NCBI GenBank assembly: GCA_021373115.1
Contig: JAJFTI010000010.1
Coordinates: forward strand, 19,291 to 83,290
DNA: 64,000 nucleotides
Origin: Eubacteriales bacterium
GTDB lineage: Bacteria > Bacillota > Clostridia > Christensenellales > CAG-138
Reading direction: 5' to 3'
Under the pieces are notes generated by a model, which was not told where the DNA came from, ran no database searches, and was given only the letters and a program-made list of their open reading frames with translations. Positions 40,847 to 48,211 of this stretch are shown piece after piece. The position numbers and the translations under genes were made by a program. Position 1 is the first letter of the stretch, and each line of letters begins with the position of its first letter.

Positions 40847-41998
40847 TTAGTTCGAGTTCGCCAGATAGTACATGCCGTTGCTGGAGAGCAGCAGCTTCGT
40901 ATCGTTCAGCTTAACCGCCTCATCCACCGGCTGCTCAAAGGTTGCCGTTGCGGAAAGAACGCCCTTGATCGTGTAGTTAAACAGCTGTTCCCGCGAAACG
41001 ACAACCAGCCGGTTTGCCATGATGAACGCGCTGACGCCTTCGGTTGGCAGCTGCAGCGTGGTTTCCACGGGTTCGGGCGCGGAATCCTCTTTCAGCGTCA
41101 GAATCTTCACGGTATGAAAATCTCCGCCGCGCGTTGTCAGCAGGAAAGTCGGTGTTCCGGACGCGTTCGAAAAGTCCACAACTTCATATCCATAGATCGT
41201 TGTGCGGTAGATTTCCTTATTACCCTCATGGATATAGCGAATAATCTGGTTCGTCGCAACGACGAACATGCTGTCCTGTGTAATATAGACTTTATCGACC
41301 AGCTGATTTTGAACATGAATCATACCCGTCACTTCGCGTTTGCTCAGGTCGTAGGTTGATATCGTCGTCATCGGCGTTCCGGTGTTGATGCTGAGCGTCT
41401 CAATCCAGAGCATCTCCGTGGTTGTCGTGTAGAAACCGAAATCGACGATGCATTGATCCGTATAGGCGATGTCCGAAACCTGCTCGCCGTCCTTGGTGAT
41501 AATGTGCAGCCCCTCGGTGCCGTCCTCCGCCGTGCGAAGCACGGCAAGATAATCTGTTCCGCACTCTACTTCGGTAATGGTTCCGGTGAAAGTAAGCGGC
41601 GTTTTTTCGCCGACCACTTGCAGCTGCGCGGTGTTGAAAACAACCGTCATGTCCTCACTTCCGGACATACGAATATCGGAAGCGCCCATACCGTAGGTGT
41701 AATTTTTCTTGCTGTCGGTCAGATGATAAAAATGAATCTGCCCGTCGGTTTGGTAAAGAAGCCCGTCGCCCGTATTGATGTAGGTGGATGCCGTCGAAAT
41801 CGGCGTCATCTCCATTTCAACAGTTGCTTCCTGCTTGTTGAACAGAAATTGGAAGATCAAAAGCCCTATGCCAAGCACGACCAGCGTGATGATGGAAAAG
41901 AGCAGCGTATTGTTCTTTCTCTTCTTTTTTCGACGGCTTGGAGCCCTTCTCCCGTCCGTTCGGGAATACGGCTGAACGCCGCCTGGTTGCATTGCCAT
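40847..41998 (-). CDS. DUF5711-like membrane-anchored beta-propeller protein
   Basis: 383 residues. A basic tail (RRKKKRKN), one membrane helix (about 30-50, LLFSIITLVVLGIGLLIFQFL) and an outer domain of repeated four-strand units (YINTGDGLLYQTDGQIHFYHL, VDKVYITQDSMFVVATNQIIRYIH, MANRLVVVSREQLFNYTI) as in DUF5711. Its role is unknown. It is first in the operon with CvpA and the sensor-like gene, under the promoter at 42025-42053. It is distinct from the PQQ-like pair at 22-26 kb. Confidence 0.7.
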   Translation of the reverse strand: MAMQPGGVQPYSRTDGRRAPSRRKKKRKNNTLLFSIITLVVLGIGLLIFQFLFNKQEATVEMEMTPISTASTYINTGDGLLYQTDGQIHFYHLTDSKKNYTYGMGASDIRMSGSEDMTVVFNTAQLQVVGEKTPLTFTGTITEVECGTDYLAVLRTAEDGTEGLHIITKDGEQVSDIAYTDQCIVDFGFYTTTTEMLWIETLSINTGTPMTTISTYDLSKREVTGMIHVQNQLVDKVYITQDSMFVVATNQIIRYIHEGNKEIYRTTIYGYEVVDFSNASGTPTFLLTTRGGDFHTVKILTLKEDSAPEPVETTLQLPTEGVSAFIMANRLVVVSREQLFNYTIKGVLSATATFEQPVDEAVKLNDTKLLLSSNGMYYLANSN

Positions 41999-42024
41999 GT
42001 GTCAAATCCCCTGTGCTTCGCTTT

Positions 42025-42053
42025 AGTCTAACAGCCCGTTCGGGTACTGTAAA
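42025..42053 (-). promoter_or_regulatory. Promoter of the DUF5711-CvpA-sensor operon
   Basis: Minus-strand TTTACA (42048-42053), 17-bp spacer containing the palindrome CCCGAACGGG-like segment, and TAGACT (42025-42030). It lies 27 bp upstream of the start at 41998. Confidence 0.6.
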
Positions 42054-42089
42054 GCAAACTTTCTGTGTCCCGCGCGGGCTTGGTAGCGT

Positions 42090-42974
42090 TCATTTCGGAA
42101 CGACGACACTCAGCGCTTTCGGGATAATCTTAAAGGTTACGGGCGTTCCCGGCAGGATATCGCCGTCCACATCCAGCAGCGAGGCCGGTTCGCAGACCGC
42201 CGTGAGTTCCGTGGTTTTAAAGTAGGTCACGTACTTCGTTGTCAGGTGCTCGCCCTTCAAAAACTTCGGTAAAATCAGGTATGCGTTCAGCTTGGATACG
42301 TTGTTAATAATGCAGATATCCAGCAACCCGTCAAACGGATCGGCCTTTGGCGTCACCATCATGCCGCCGCCAAAGTGCGTTCCGTTGCCCGCGGCGATAA
42401 TAAGCACCTGTGCTTCCATGGAGCCGCCCGGCCAGCTGATCGTTGTCTTTCGCGAATTCAGGTGCAGGAGCGCGGTCAGCAACCCCCGCATATAAGCCAG
42501 CGAACCGTTCTTCATCCGCTTTTTGTATATCTCCACGTAACGAAGAACATCCACGTCGAATCCAAAGCCCGCGACGTTAAAATAGAGCAGGTCGTTTGCC
42601 ATCGCCGCGTCCATCTGCCGCACCTCGCCGTCCAGCGCAATCTCCAGCGCGGCAAGCGGGTCGTTCGGAATCTTGAGCGGACGGATGATGTCGTTGCCCG
42701 TTCCGCAGGAGATAATACCCAGCGGAATGTTCGTGTTCATCAACGCCATCGCAACTTCCCGGATGGTTCCGTCGCCGCCCAGCACAACAATCTTTTTCGC
42801 GCCGTTTGCGGCAGCTTCTTTCGCAAGCTCCGTTGCGTTGCCTGCATAGGCACTCTTTTCCGCGGTAAAGGCAATGCCGCGTTCGGCAAGCGCGTCCGTC
42901 ACCAGCTGATATGCGCGCACCGCCGCGCCGTTTCCCGCAACAGGGTTCCAAATCAAATGCAGTTCCGAAAGCAT
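42090..42974 (-). CDS. Diacylglycerol/lipid kinase, YegS/BmrU family
   Basis: 294 residues. Catalytic features of the DAGK fold: NPVAGNGA at the N-terminus, VLGGDGTIREVAMAL (nucleotide-binding GGDGT) and GIISCGTGNDIIRPL. The C-terminal half fits the lipid-kinase beta domain (AAGNGTHFGGGMMVTPKADPFDGLLDI). It would phosphorylate diacylglycerol or a related lipid to recycle it into phospholipid. A promoter sits upstream. The phage head operon ends 134 bp upstream of its start. Confidence 0.92.
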   Translation of the reverse strand: MLSELHLIWNPVAGNGAAVRAYQLVTDALAERGIAFTAEKSAYAGNATELAKEAAANGAKKIVVLGGDGTIREVAMALMNTNIPLGIISCGTGNDIIRPLKIPNDPLAALEIALDGEVRQMDAAMANDLLYFNVAGFGFDVDVLRYVEIYKKRMKNGSLAYMRGLLTALLHLNSRKTTISWPGGSMEAQVLIIAAGNGTHFGGGMMVTPKADPFDGLLDICIINNVSKLNAYLILPKFLKGEHLTTKYVTYFKTTELTAVCEPASLLDVDGDILPGTPVTFKIIPKALSVVVPK

Positions 42975-43033
42975 GCGAAAACCCCCTACATATTGTGTTG
43001 TGATAGCAGATGTGCTTCTTTAGACCCAACGCC

Positions 43034-43062
43034 AGTATAAAGCATTTGCCGTTCTGCTTCAA
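43034..43062 (-). promoter_or_regulatory. Candidate promoter of the lipid kinase gene
   Basis: Minus-strand TTGAAG (43057-43062), 17-bp spacer, TATACT (43034-43039). It is beyond the phage terminator, so the kinase gene is insulated from phage transcription. Confidence 0.55.
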
Positions 43063-43107
43063 CCCCGCATTCCATTCGCTTGCTCGATTCGCAACGCTGT
43101 CCGACAG

Positions 43108-43140
43108 AAAAAAGACGGTCCGGCAGTTTCTGCCGAACCG
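43108..43140 (-). terminator. Terminator of the phage head operon
   Basis: Minus-strand stem CGGTTCGGCAG/CTGCCGGACCG (11 bp, with one G-U pair), loop AAA, then TCTTTTTTCTG. The mismatch in the plus-strand reading becomes G-U on the minus strand, showing it is built for this direction. Confidence 0.85.
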
Positions 43141-43165
43141 TTTGGAACACAGCGTCGCGCGCGTG

Positions 43166-43960
43166 TTACGGAAAACTCGGATACTTTCCCTGCAGTTGGA
43201 GATACCCGCCGTATCCAACCGAAGCAAGAATCTCCGCGCGGTACCGCGCCCCTTCTGCGGTCGTTGCCTGGTAGACGCCCGCCCGTTCCTGCGAGGAGAG
43301 AAGACCCAGAAAAGTCTCCACGTTTTCGCGGGATGTGGCGGTTACCTTGCCGGCGGAACCGCCGGAACCGCCGGAGCTCTTTTTCTTGTAGTAGGTAAAA
43401 AGCTGCGCCGCTGCCGAGTACGCAAGCTCGTAGGCCGCCTGCCGTTGTTCCGCATTGAATTTCTGCACCTCCAGCAGGCGGTCGTTTTCGGTTTCCACGC
43501 CCTCGGAAACGTATTTCGCCAGTGTGGAGCCATAATCCGACTCCATGGCGGCAATATCGCTCGACTCCGCGTTTTGCTGGCGGTTTTTCACATCGGTCAC
43601 GTAGGTGCTCGCGCCCATCCCCCGCGCAATCGCATCCGCGTCCAGATTCGCTTGATTTGTCAGCGTCTGTTCCTTTCGCGTTGCGATCGCCTTATCGTAA
43701 CTCGGGCGCAGCCAGCCGGCAACCGACGTACGAATCTCTTCTTCGTCCTTTGCGTCGTAACGAATCTCCTGCGGCGCAAAGCGGTTGTACATATCCTCAA
43801 TCAATCCGCTCAAAACATTCGCGTCGCTGATGCCGGAGCTTCCTCCCGAGCCGGAACCGCCCGAATACGATCCGGTGATCCCAATCGTTGCTTTCCCGTT
43901 GGTCATATCCCTCCGTCCAATGGTTGTCGCTTTACCGATGCCGCCAATCGAAATGGCCAT
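43166..43960 (-). CDS. Phage virion-like protein, last gene of the head operon
   Basis: 264 residues. The N-terminus is Gly/Ser-rich (SYSGGSGSGGSSG), followed by a long helical region (residues about 50-190) of Ala/Gln/Glu-rich coil and a Gly/Ser linker before the C-terminus. No family is recognised. Position at the end of a head-morphogenesis operon, and the helical content, would suit an internal or injected virion protein, or a tail-tip component. It follows the 62-residue gene by 20 bp. Confidence 0.6.
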   Translation of the reverse strand: MAISIGGIGKATTIGRRDMTNGKATIGITGSYSGGSGSGGSSGISDANVLSGLIEDMYNRFAPQEIRYDAKDEEEIRTSVAGWLRPSYDKAIATRKEQTLTNQANLDADAIARGMGASTYVTDVKNRQQNAESSDIAAMESDYGSTLAKYVSEGVETENDRLLEVQKFNAEQRQAAYELAYSAAAQLFTYYKKKSSGGSGGSAGKVTATSRENVETFLGLLSSQERAGVYQATTAEGARYRAEILASVGYGGYLQLQGKYPSFP

Positions 43961-43980
43961 TTTTTCCCCCTTCTCTGTCG

Positions 43981-44169
43981 TTATTCCTGCGAGGACAGAT
44001 AGTCCTCAATCTCCAGCTGTTTTTGATACATCGTTTCGAAATTCTGGTTCAGGTTCCCCTCGTTTTGCGCGGCGCTTAAATCGTAGTCCTCCCGCGAAGC
44101 GCCGTCTTCAACCAACCTCGAAAAATAAACCGGAAACAGCGCCTGCAGTCCCGTGCGGTTATATGCCAT
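43981..44169 (-). CDS. Small phage protein (62 residues)
   Basis: Begins MAYNRTGLQALFPVYFSRLVED and is acidic and helical throughout. No cysteine, membrane segment or known motif. It is flanked by 14-20 bp gaps on both sides in the head operon, with AAAAGGAG ahead of the ATG, so it is very likely a real gene. Function unknown. Confidence 0.6.
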   Translation of the reverse strand: MAYNRTGLQALFPVYFSRLVEDGASREDYDLSAAQNEGNLNQNFETMYQKQLEIEDYLSSQE

Positions 44170-44183
44170 TCGTTTCTCCTTTT

Positions 44184-44744
44184 CTAGAGCGTGCGCCGCT
44201 GCAGATCCAGCAGCAGCTCCACGCCGCCGTCAATCGTGAACCGGGAGCCGTTTACATTTCGAAGTACGAGCTGAAACGCTCTGCCTTCCCCGGTTAATCC
44301 GAGTTCCAAAATTCGCTCGCCGCTGCCCGGCATAAGCCGCTCGTTATAGACCGTTCCGCTTTCCGTCACCGCCTCTACGGAAAGAATTCCGCCGCTGCCG
44401 CGCAGGTAGAGCTCCTCCAGCCGCTTGGAAACTGACTTCGCGTCGAGGTCCGCCATAGGCGTTTTCCAGTATGCGTCTATCCGCGTGCCGTCATAGGTAT
44501 CGCCCTCATCAAACCGGCAGACGTAACCGTTTCCATCCAGCAGGTAAAGCGTGCCGCCCGCGGCGGATATTCCGTTTGCCGAAAACCCGCGCCGGACCAT
44601 GTAAGTGCCCCGATCCAGATCGTAAACGAGAATCGCATCGTTCGGTCCTTCGCCCGCGCTTTCCCGAAGCGCAAAATAGAGGCGTTCCCGGCAAACCGCG
44701 GCGCAACAGGCGGAAAGGTTCGCGCCGCCAACCAGCTCGCGCAC
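44184..44744 (-). CDS. Phage beta-propeller-like protein, part downstream of an in-frame stop
   Basis: In-frame continuation of the 44763-45617 gene: after its TGA the same frame reads K-T-D-A-E-K-V-R-E-L-V-G and on to 44184. Repeating patterns of the propeller continue (AILVYDLDRGTYMVRRGF, TLYLLDGNGYVCRFDEGD), then an end part of about 70 residues. If re-initiated, the GTG at 44744 would start it, but its GGAGAAG is almost adjacent, which is poor. So this is the C-terminal half of a roughly 476-residue protein that is either a mutated gene or needs UGA readthrough. Confidence 0.7.
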   Translation of the reverse strand: MRELVGGANLSACCAAVCRERLYFALRESAGEGPNDAILVYDLDRGTYMVRRGFSANGISAAGGTLYLLDGNGYVCRFDEGDTYDGTRIDAYWKTPMADLDAKSVSKRLEELYLRGSGGILSVEAVTESGTVYNERLMPGSGERILELGLTGEGRAFQLVLRNVNGSRFTIDGGVELLLDLQRRTL

Positions 44745-44762
44745 CTTCTCCGCATCCGTTTT

Positions 44763-45617
44763 TCACTGCACCGCCTGTCCGTCGAAATAGTACATGCCAC
44801 CCCCGGTAAGAAAGTACAGCACGTCTCCAACCCGCGCGCAAGCTGTGTGCACGGGCTGCCGCATGGTTCCGTTGACAGGCAGAATCCGGTAATTTCCCGG
44901 ACGGTCGCCCAGAAGACGGTAGAGCGAATCGCGCTTAAAGATCAGGAGTTGGTTGCTCAGCGCAAACAGCCCCGTAATCGGGTCGGAATCCGTCCCTACC
45001 TCCACGTGACCTCCGCCAACGTTTTCACTTTCCTCCGCGCTTGTCCAGTTTTCAAGCGAACGCGTGCCGCCCGGCGCCTGGCTGTAGTAGAGCCGGCTCG
45101 GATTGCCCGCATCGCCCGCCGAAAAGAGACGCGAATAGTAGAGCTCCACGTAGTTCACCGCAATGTTGGAAAGCGCTTCCGCGCTGCCAAACGCCGCTGC
45201 CGTTTCCGAAACGCCGTCCCATTTTGCCATCTGGGATACGCCGCTTGCAATCAGCAGATACTCCGTGCTTGCGATTTTTACCGTTTGAAAATCATACTGC
45301 GAGGCGGAGGCGCTCGCGCCGAAGGTATAGATCTGCCTCCATTGCTCCGCCGCTTCGTCCAGCGCATACAGCTTGTTCTCCGTCGCGGCCAGTACACGCT
45401 TCCCGGTGGCGCGGTTCCAGACATGCAGTCGCTTAACCGCTTCGGGTTCCGGAAACACAGCGCCGCTTTCGCGCATGTAGCCGTTCGCCACGCTGAGCCT
45501 TCCGCCGCGCGTATCCATATTACAGGCGTCCGGACTCTCCCCTTCGTTTACGCGGTTCTGGGTCACCCCCTGATGGATACCGTAAAACACCGGGATCCGG
45601 TATTGCCGCAGCGCCAT
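44763..45617 (-). CDS. Phage beta-propeller-like protein, N-terminal part ending at in-frame TGA
   Basis: 284 residues: start YRIPVFYGIHQGVTQNRVNEGESPDACNMDT, with blade-like repeats (NRATGKRVLAATENKLYALDE, SSQVAKWDGVSE-like, LFALSNQLLIFKRDSLYRLLGD). It resembles the phage stabilisation or tail-tubular proteins that follow head completion genes. It breaks off after YFDGQAVQ at TGA (44763-44765), and the frame continues through 44184 without a shift. The context CAG TGA AAA is not a known strong readthrough signal. UGA is used as normal stop in the window's other genes, so the code is standard. Confidence 0.75.
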   Translation of the reverse strand: MALRQYRIPVFYGIHQGVTQNRVNEGESPDACNMDTRGGRLSVANGYMRESGAVFPEPEAVKRLHVWNRATGKRVLAATENKLYALDEAAEQWRQIYTFGASASASQYDFQTVKIASTEYLLIASGVSQMAKWDGVSETAAAFGSAEALSNIAVNYVELYYSRLFSAGDAGNPSRLYYSQAPGGTRSLENWTSAEESENVGGGHVEVGTDSDPITGLFALSNQLLIFKRDSLYRLLGDRPGNYRILPVNGTMRQPVHTACARVGDVLYFLTGGGMYYFDGQAVQ

Positions 45618-45633
45618 AATACGACCCCTCCTT

Positions 45634-46176
45634 TCAGCGATTCTGAATCTCGTATGCGTCCATCTCGCCCCGGTTTGCGCGCATCAGCCGTTTTGCCGCG
45701 TTGTAGAGTTCGAAGCAGGCGCGCGCCGCATTGAGGCTCGCCGTATCCCCGCTGGCCCGCTCGCGGCCGACCGCGTAGCTGATCAGCGCGCCATGGCACC
45801 ATTCCGGTAGATCCGGTACGTCCGTATCCACGCGCAGCGGCTCTGGCATGTAGCGGTAGGTAACGAAAACTGCGCCGTCCTCCACGGCGGGCACGCGCAG
45901 ATTCGCGGTGGAGACCCCGTAATAAAACGGCAGCCGCGTGCTCCCGCGAACAAGTGCAAGCACCTTGACCACGTCCCTCGGCAGCGCCTTCAGGTCGAGC
46001 GAGCCGTTCTTGAGCGTCAGTTCGTCCGTCCGCCTCGGCTGCAGTTCGCTGGTCAGGTCGATCATCGCGTCGTTGAGATAGCGCGTGAGTTTGTCGCGCC
46101 AGCTTTCGAGCGTCTGCGCGTCGGTTCCCCGGTCGAGCTGCAGCAGCGCGCCCGTGAGCAGTTCCTTGAGCGTCAT
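45634..46176 (-). CDS. Phage head-tail connector-like protein
   Basis: 180 residues. It begins MTLKELLTGALLQLDRGTDAQTLESWRDKLTRYLNDAMIDL, a helical pattern seen in adaptor (gp6/gp10-like) proteins of dsDNA phages, followed by strands (VLALVRGSTRLPFYYG, VFVTYRYMPEPLR) and a C-terminal helix. Family assignment rests on this pattern and position between capsid and propeller genes. No enzymatic motif. Confidence 0.6.
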   Translation of the reverse strand: MTLKELLTGALLQLDRGTDAQTLESWRDKLTRYLNDAMIDLTSELQPRRTDELTLKNGSLDLKALPRDVVKVLALVRGSTRLPFYYGVSTANLRVPAVEDGAVFVTYRYMPEPLRVDTDVPDLPEWCHGALISYAVGRERASGDTASLNAARACFELYNAAKRLMRANRGEMDAYEIQNR

Positions 46177-46190
46177 GCATGCTTCCTCCC

Positions 46191-46469
46191 CTACGAAACC
46201 TTTTTTCCACCGTTTTTACGGTAGGCACGCACGCGCGCTTCGCTCTCGTAACGCACCTGTGCGCTCTGTGCAATCAGCACAGCAAGGCTTTTCGGAACGG
46301 CGACCGGTTCGTTTGTACGGATTCGGAAAAAGTGTCCGTTCACGCCGCCTTCCCAGTATGCTTCCGCGTCTTCCGGCTGAATCGTAATCGTTACCCTTGG
46401 CTCCGCCGCAAGTTCTTTCCCCGTACTGGAAGCGATGCCGTCAATTTGCGCTTCGGTGATATACTGCAT
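46191..46469 (-). CDS. Small phage head protein (92 residues)
   Basis: Begins MQYITEAQIDGIASSTGKELAAEPRV and has a short beta-rich domain (YWEGGVNGHFFRIRTNEPVAVP). A basic C-terminus ends KNGGKKVS. Gaps of 14 bp to the next gene and 68 bp to the capsid gene. It occupies the place of head-decoration or connector genes; no family is recognised. Confidence 0.6.
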   Translation of the reverse strand: MQYITEAQIDGIASSTGKELAAEPRVTITIQPEDAEAYWEGGVNGHFFRIRTNEPVAVPKSLAVLIAQSAQVRYESEARVRAYRKNGGKKVS

Positions 46470-46537
46470 GATTCATTCCTCCTGTTTCATTTGAATTCCC
46501 GGGGAGAGCGTCTCCGCCCTCCCCGCCTGAACGGTCT

Positions 46538-47749
46538 TTACAGACTGACTCCGTGCTCAATGCGCACGATCCAGAGGTTGTTGAGGATCTTCGCCGTATA
46601 GGCGGTTACCTTCGCGCCAACGGTCGCGCGCTGATCGAGCGGATCGGCGGCGCCGCCGCTGCCGCATGGCTTTACGATGGCTTGCAGGCAGCCTTCGCCG
46701 TCCACGTCGATAATACCGTAAGCGTCCGCGCCGAAGACCAGTGTTGCGTGGATCTCCGTGCCTTTTTTCGAACCGGAATCCAACGCGCCCGCATCCTCGC
46801 TGTAAACCAGCGTACCGGCTGCAATCGCGTTGGAAACGGCTTCCGAAAGCGTTACCGTCTTATTCTCGGCGTCGCAGGAAGAAACCGTGTATTCCGCCGA
46901 ACCGATCTTGATCTTCGCACCGGAAACGAGGTAAAGCGCCGCGGATTCCGGCATGGCGCTCAGCGTAACGACCGCGCTGTCCGCGGTGTGCGCGGAAACG
47001 GCGGTCAAAACGCTCTGCGTAAACACCTTAGCTTCCGTGCTCTCCACAAAAACCACGCCGAAGAGACGCCCAATCTCGCCGGAATAGATATGCTCGACGT
47101 CCGAATACTTCGAAACATCCTGCCAGAGCGCGTCGCTCTGGAGATCGTACGTTGCGTCCGGCGAGCAGATACAAACAAAGTGCGGTTTACGGCTCTTGCC
47201 GTCGCCCGTTTCGTTGAACATGCGCGCCTTTGCCTTCTTCAGGGAGCGTACGGCCTTTCGAATTTCCGTTACGGTGAGCTTATCGCCCGCCGTGAGGGAA
47301 AGACGGTTCGTTTTGCCGCCTGCATACTGAACGTTCGTGCCGGCGCACATCGCATCCCGGGTTACCCATTCCACAACGGTGCCCAGCTGCTCGCCGAGCA
47401 GTTCCGTACTCTCCGTCAGAACCGGATCGAAGCTCGTCAGATCAAGCAGGTCGCTGACTTCGACGTATGCGCCGTATTGCTTGACTTCCGCTTCCATTTT
47501 GCTCTGCGCAAGGCTCTGCCCGGCCGGCGTAACGCCTTCTTCCAGCACCAGCGCGTTCGTATTTGGCGCAAAGAGCTCGTAGCGCCGGAACTCAACGCGC
47601 TTGCCGCTGTTACGTGGAATACTGCGCTTCTGTCCGTAACTCGCGTGGACGAGTCTCGTCCTTGCGGTTTCCAGCAGTGCGCGGTCGTAAAACGTCTTGT
47701 TACTGAAAGTACTGGATGCGGTGGATATCGTGGTGTTGTTGTTACTCAT
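46538..47749 (-). CDS. Major capsid protein, N4-gp56 family
   Basis: 403 residues. The N-terminus (FYDRALLETARTRLVHASYG, KRVEFRRYE) and core (LVLEEGVTPAGQSLAQSKMEAEVKQYGAYVEVSDLLDL) match the N4-gp56 coat protein class with HK97-like fold. A Ser/Ala/Thr-rich segment at about 245-320 interrupts the end part and may be an inserted domain on the capsid surface. The end (LNNLWIVRIEHGVSL) is typical. It follows the scaffold-like gene by 18 bp. Confidence 0.85.
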   Translation of the reverse strand: MSNNNTTISTASSTFSNKTFYDRALLETARTRLVHASYGQKRSIPRNSGKRVEFRRYELFAPNTNALVLEEGVTPAGQSLAQSKMEAEVKQYGAYVEVSDLLDLTSFDPVLTESTELLGEQLGTVVEWVTRDAMCAGTNVQYAGGKTNRLSLTAGDKLTVTEIRKAVRSLKKAKARMFNETGDGKSRKPHFVCICSPDATYDLQSDALWQDVSKYSDVEHIYSGEIGRLFGVVFVESTEAKVFTQSVLTAVSAHTADSAVVTLSAMPESAALYLVSGAKIKIGSAEYTVSSCDAENKTVTLSEAVSNAIAAGTLVYSEDAGALDSGSKKGTEIHATLVFGADAYGIIDVDGEGCLQAIVKPCGSGGAADPLDQRATVGAKVTAYTAKILNNLWIVRIEHGVSL

Positions 47750-47767
47750 GTAATGTCCTCCTCCGTA

Positions 47768-48211
47768 TTAGAGCCGGGTTTTCCCGCCGTCGCGGGCGGT
47801 CTTTTTCATCTGCTGCATGAGTTCGCGGAATGCTTCCGAACTCATGGTGCCGTAGTTCGTCGCGGCAGCATTCGCGCTGCCGCCGCGAATGCTGCGCGGA
47901 AGCGCGTTTCTCTGGCGAACGCGTTCGCTCACGCGCTCCATGGCGCTTTCCTCCGCCTCGTTTGCGCGCTCTTCGGCCGCATAAATTCGAACGCCTGCCG
48001 CGGCGCCATATTCGCGCATCAGGTCTATAAGCGCCGGATCCTTTGCCGCTGTCTGAAGATCAAAACCCTCGGGCAGCTTTCCGTTTTGAATCAGCTGGGC
48101 AATCTCATCCACCAACGCTTCGAATTCCGTATCGTTATCCTGTTTTTCGCGCGATGATGCCGGTTTTGCGGCGCTCAGCCGCTGTAGAATGGTGCTTGTC
48201 TGTGGTTTCAT
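47768..48211 (-). CDS. Putative phage scaffold protein
   Basis: 147 residues, strongly charged and predicted helical (FEALVDEIAQLIQNGKLPEG, AEERANEAEESAMERVSERVRQR). Position between portal and major capsid genes is where scaffold or protease-scaffold proteins lie. The first four bases overlap the end of the portal gene (48208-48211). No protease motif is seen. Function inferred from position and composition. Confidence 0.65.
   Translation of the reverse strand: MKPQTSTILQRLSAAKPASSREKQDNDTEFEALVDEIAQLIQNGKLPEGFDLQTAAKDPALIDLMREYGAAAGVRIYAAEERANEAEESAMERVSERVRQRNALPRSIRGGSANAAATNYGTMSSEAFRELMQQMKKTARDGGKTRL

Noticed and set aside
44763..44765. UGA read as tryptophan (altered genetic code)
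   Set aside because: Many well-supported genes in the window terminate at TGA (for example ftsK at 1329 and recA at 5992), and their frames would run on if it were sense.
46553..48157. 534-codon plus-strand open frame over the capsid and scaffold genes
   Set aside because: Antisense shadow caused by GC-rich codon use; Arg-rich, with no recognisable domain.
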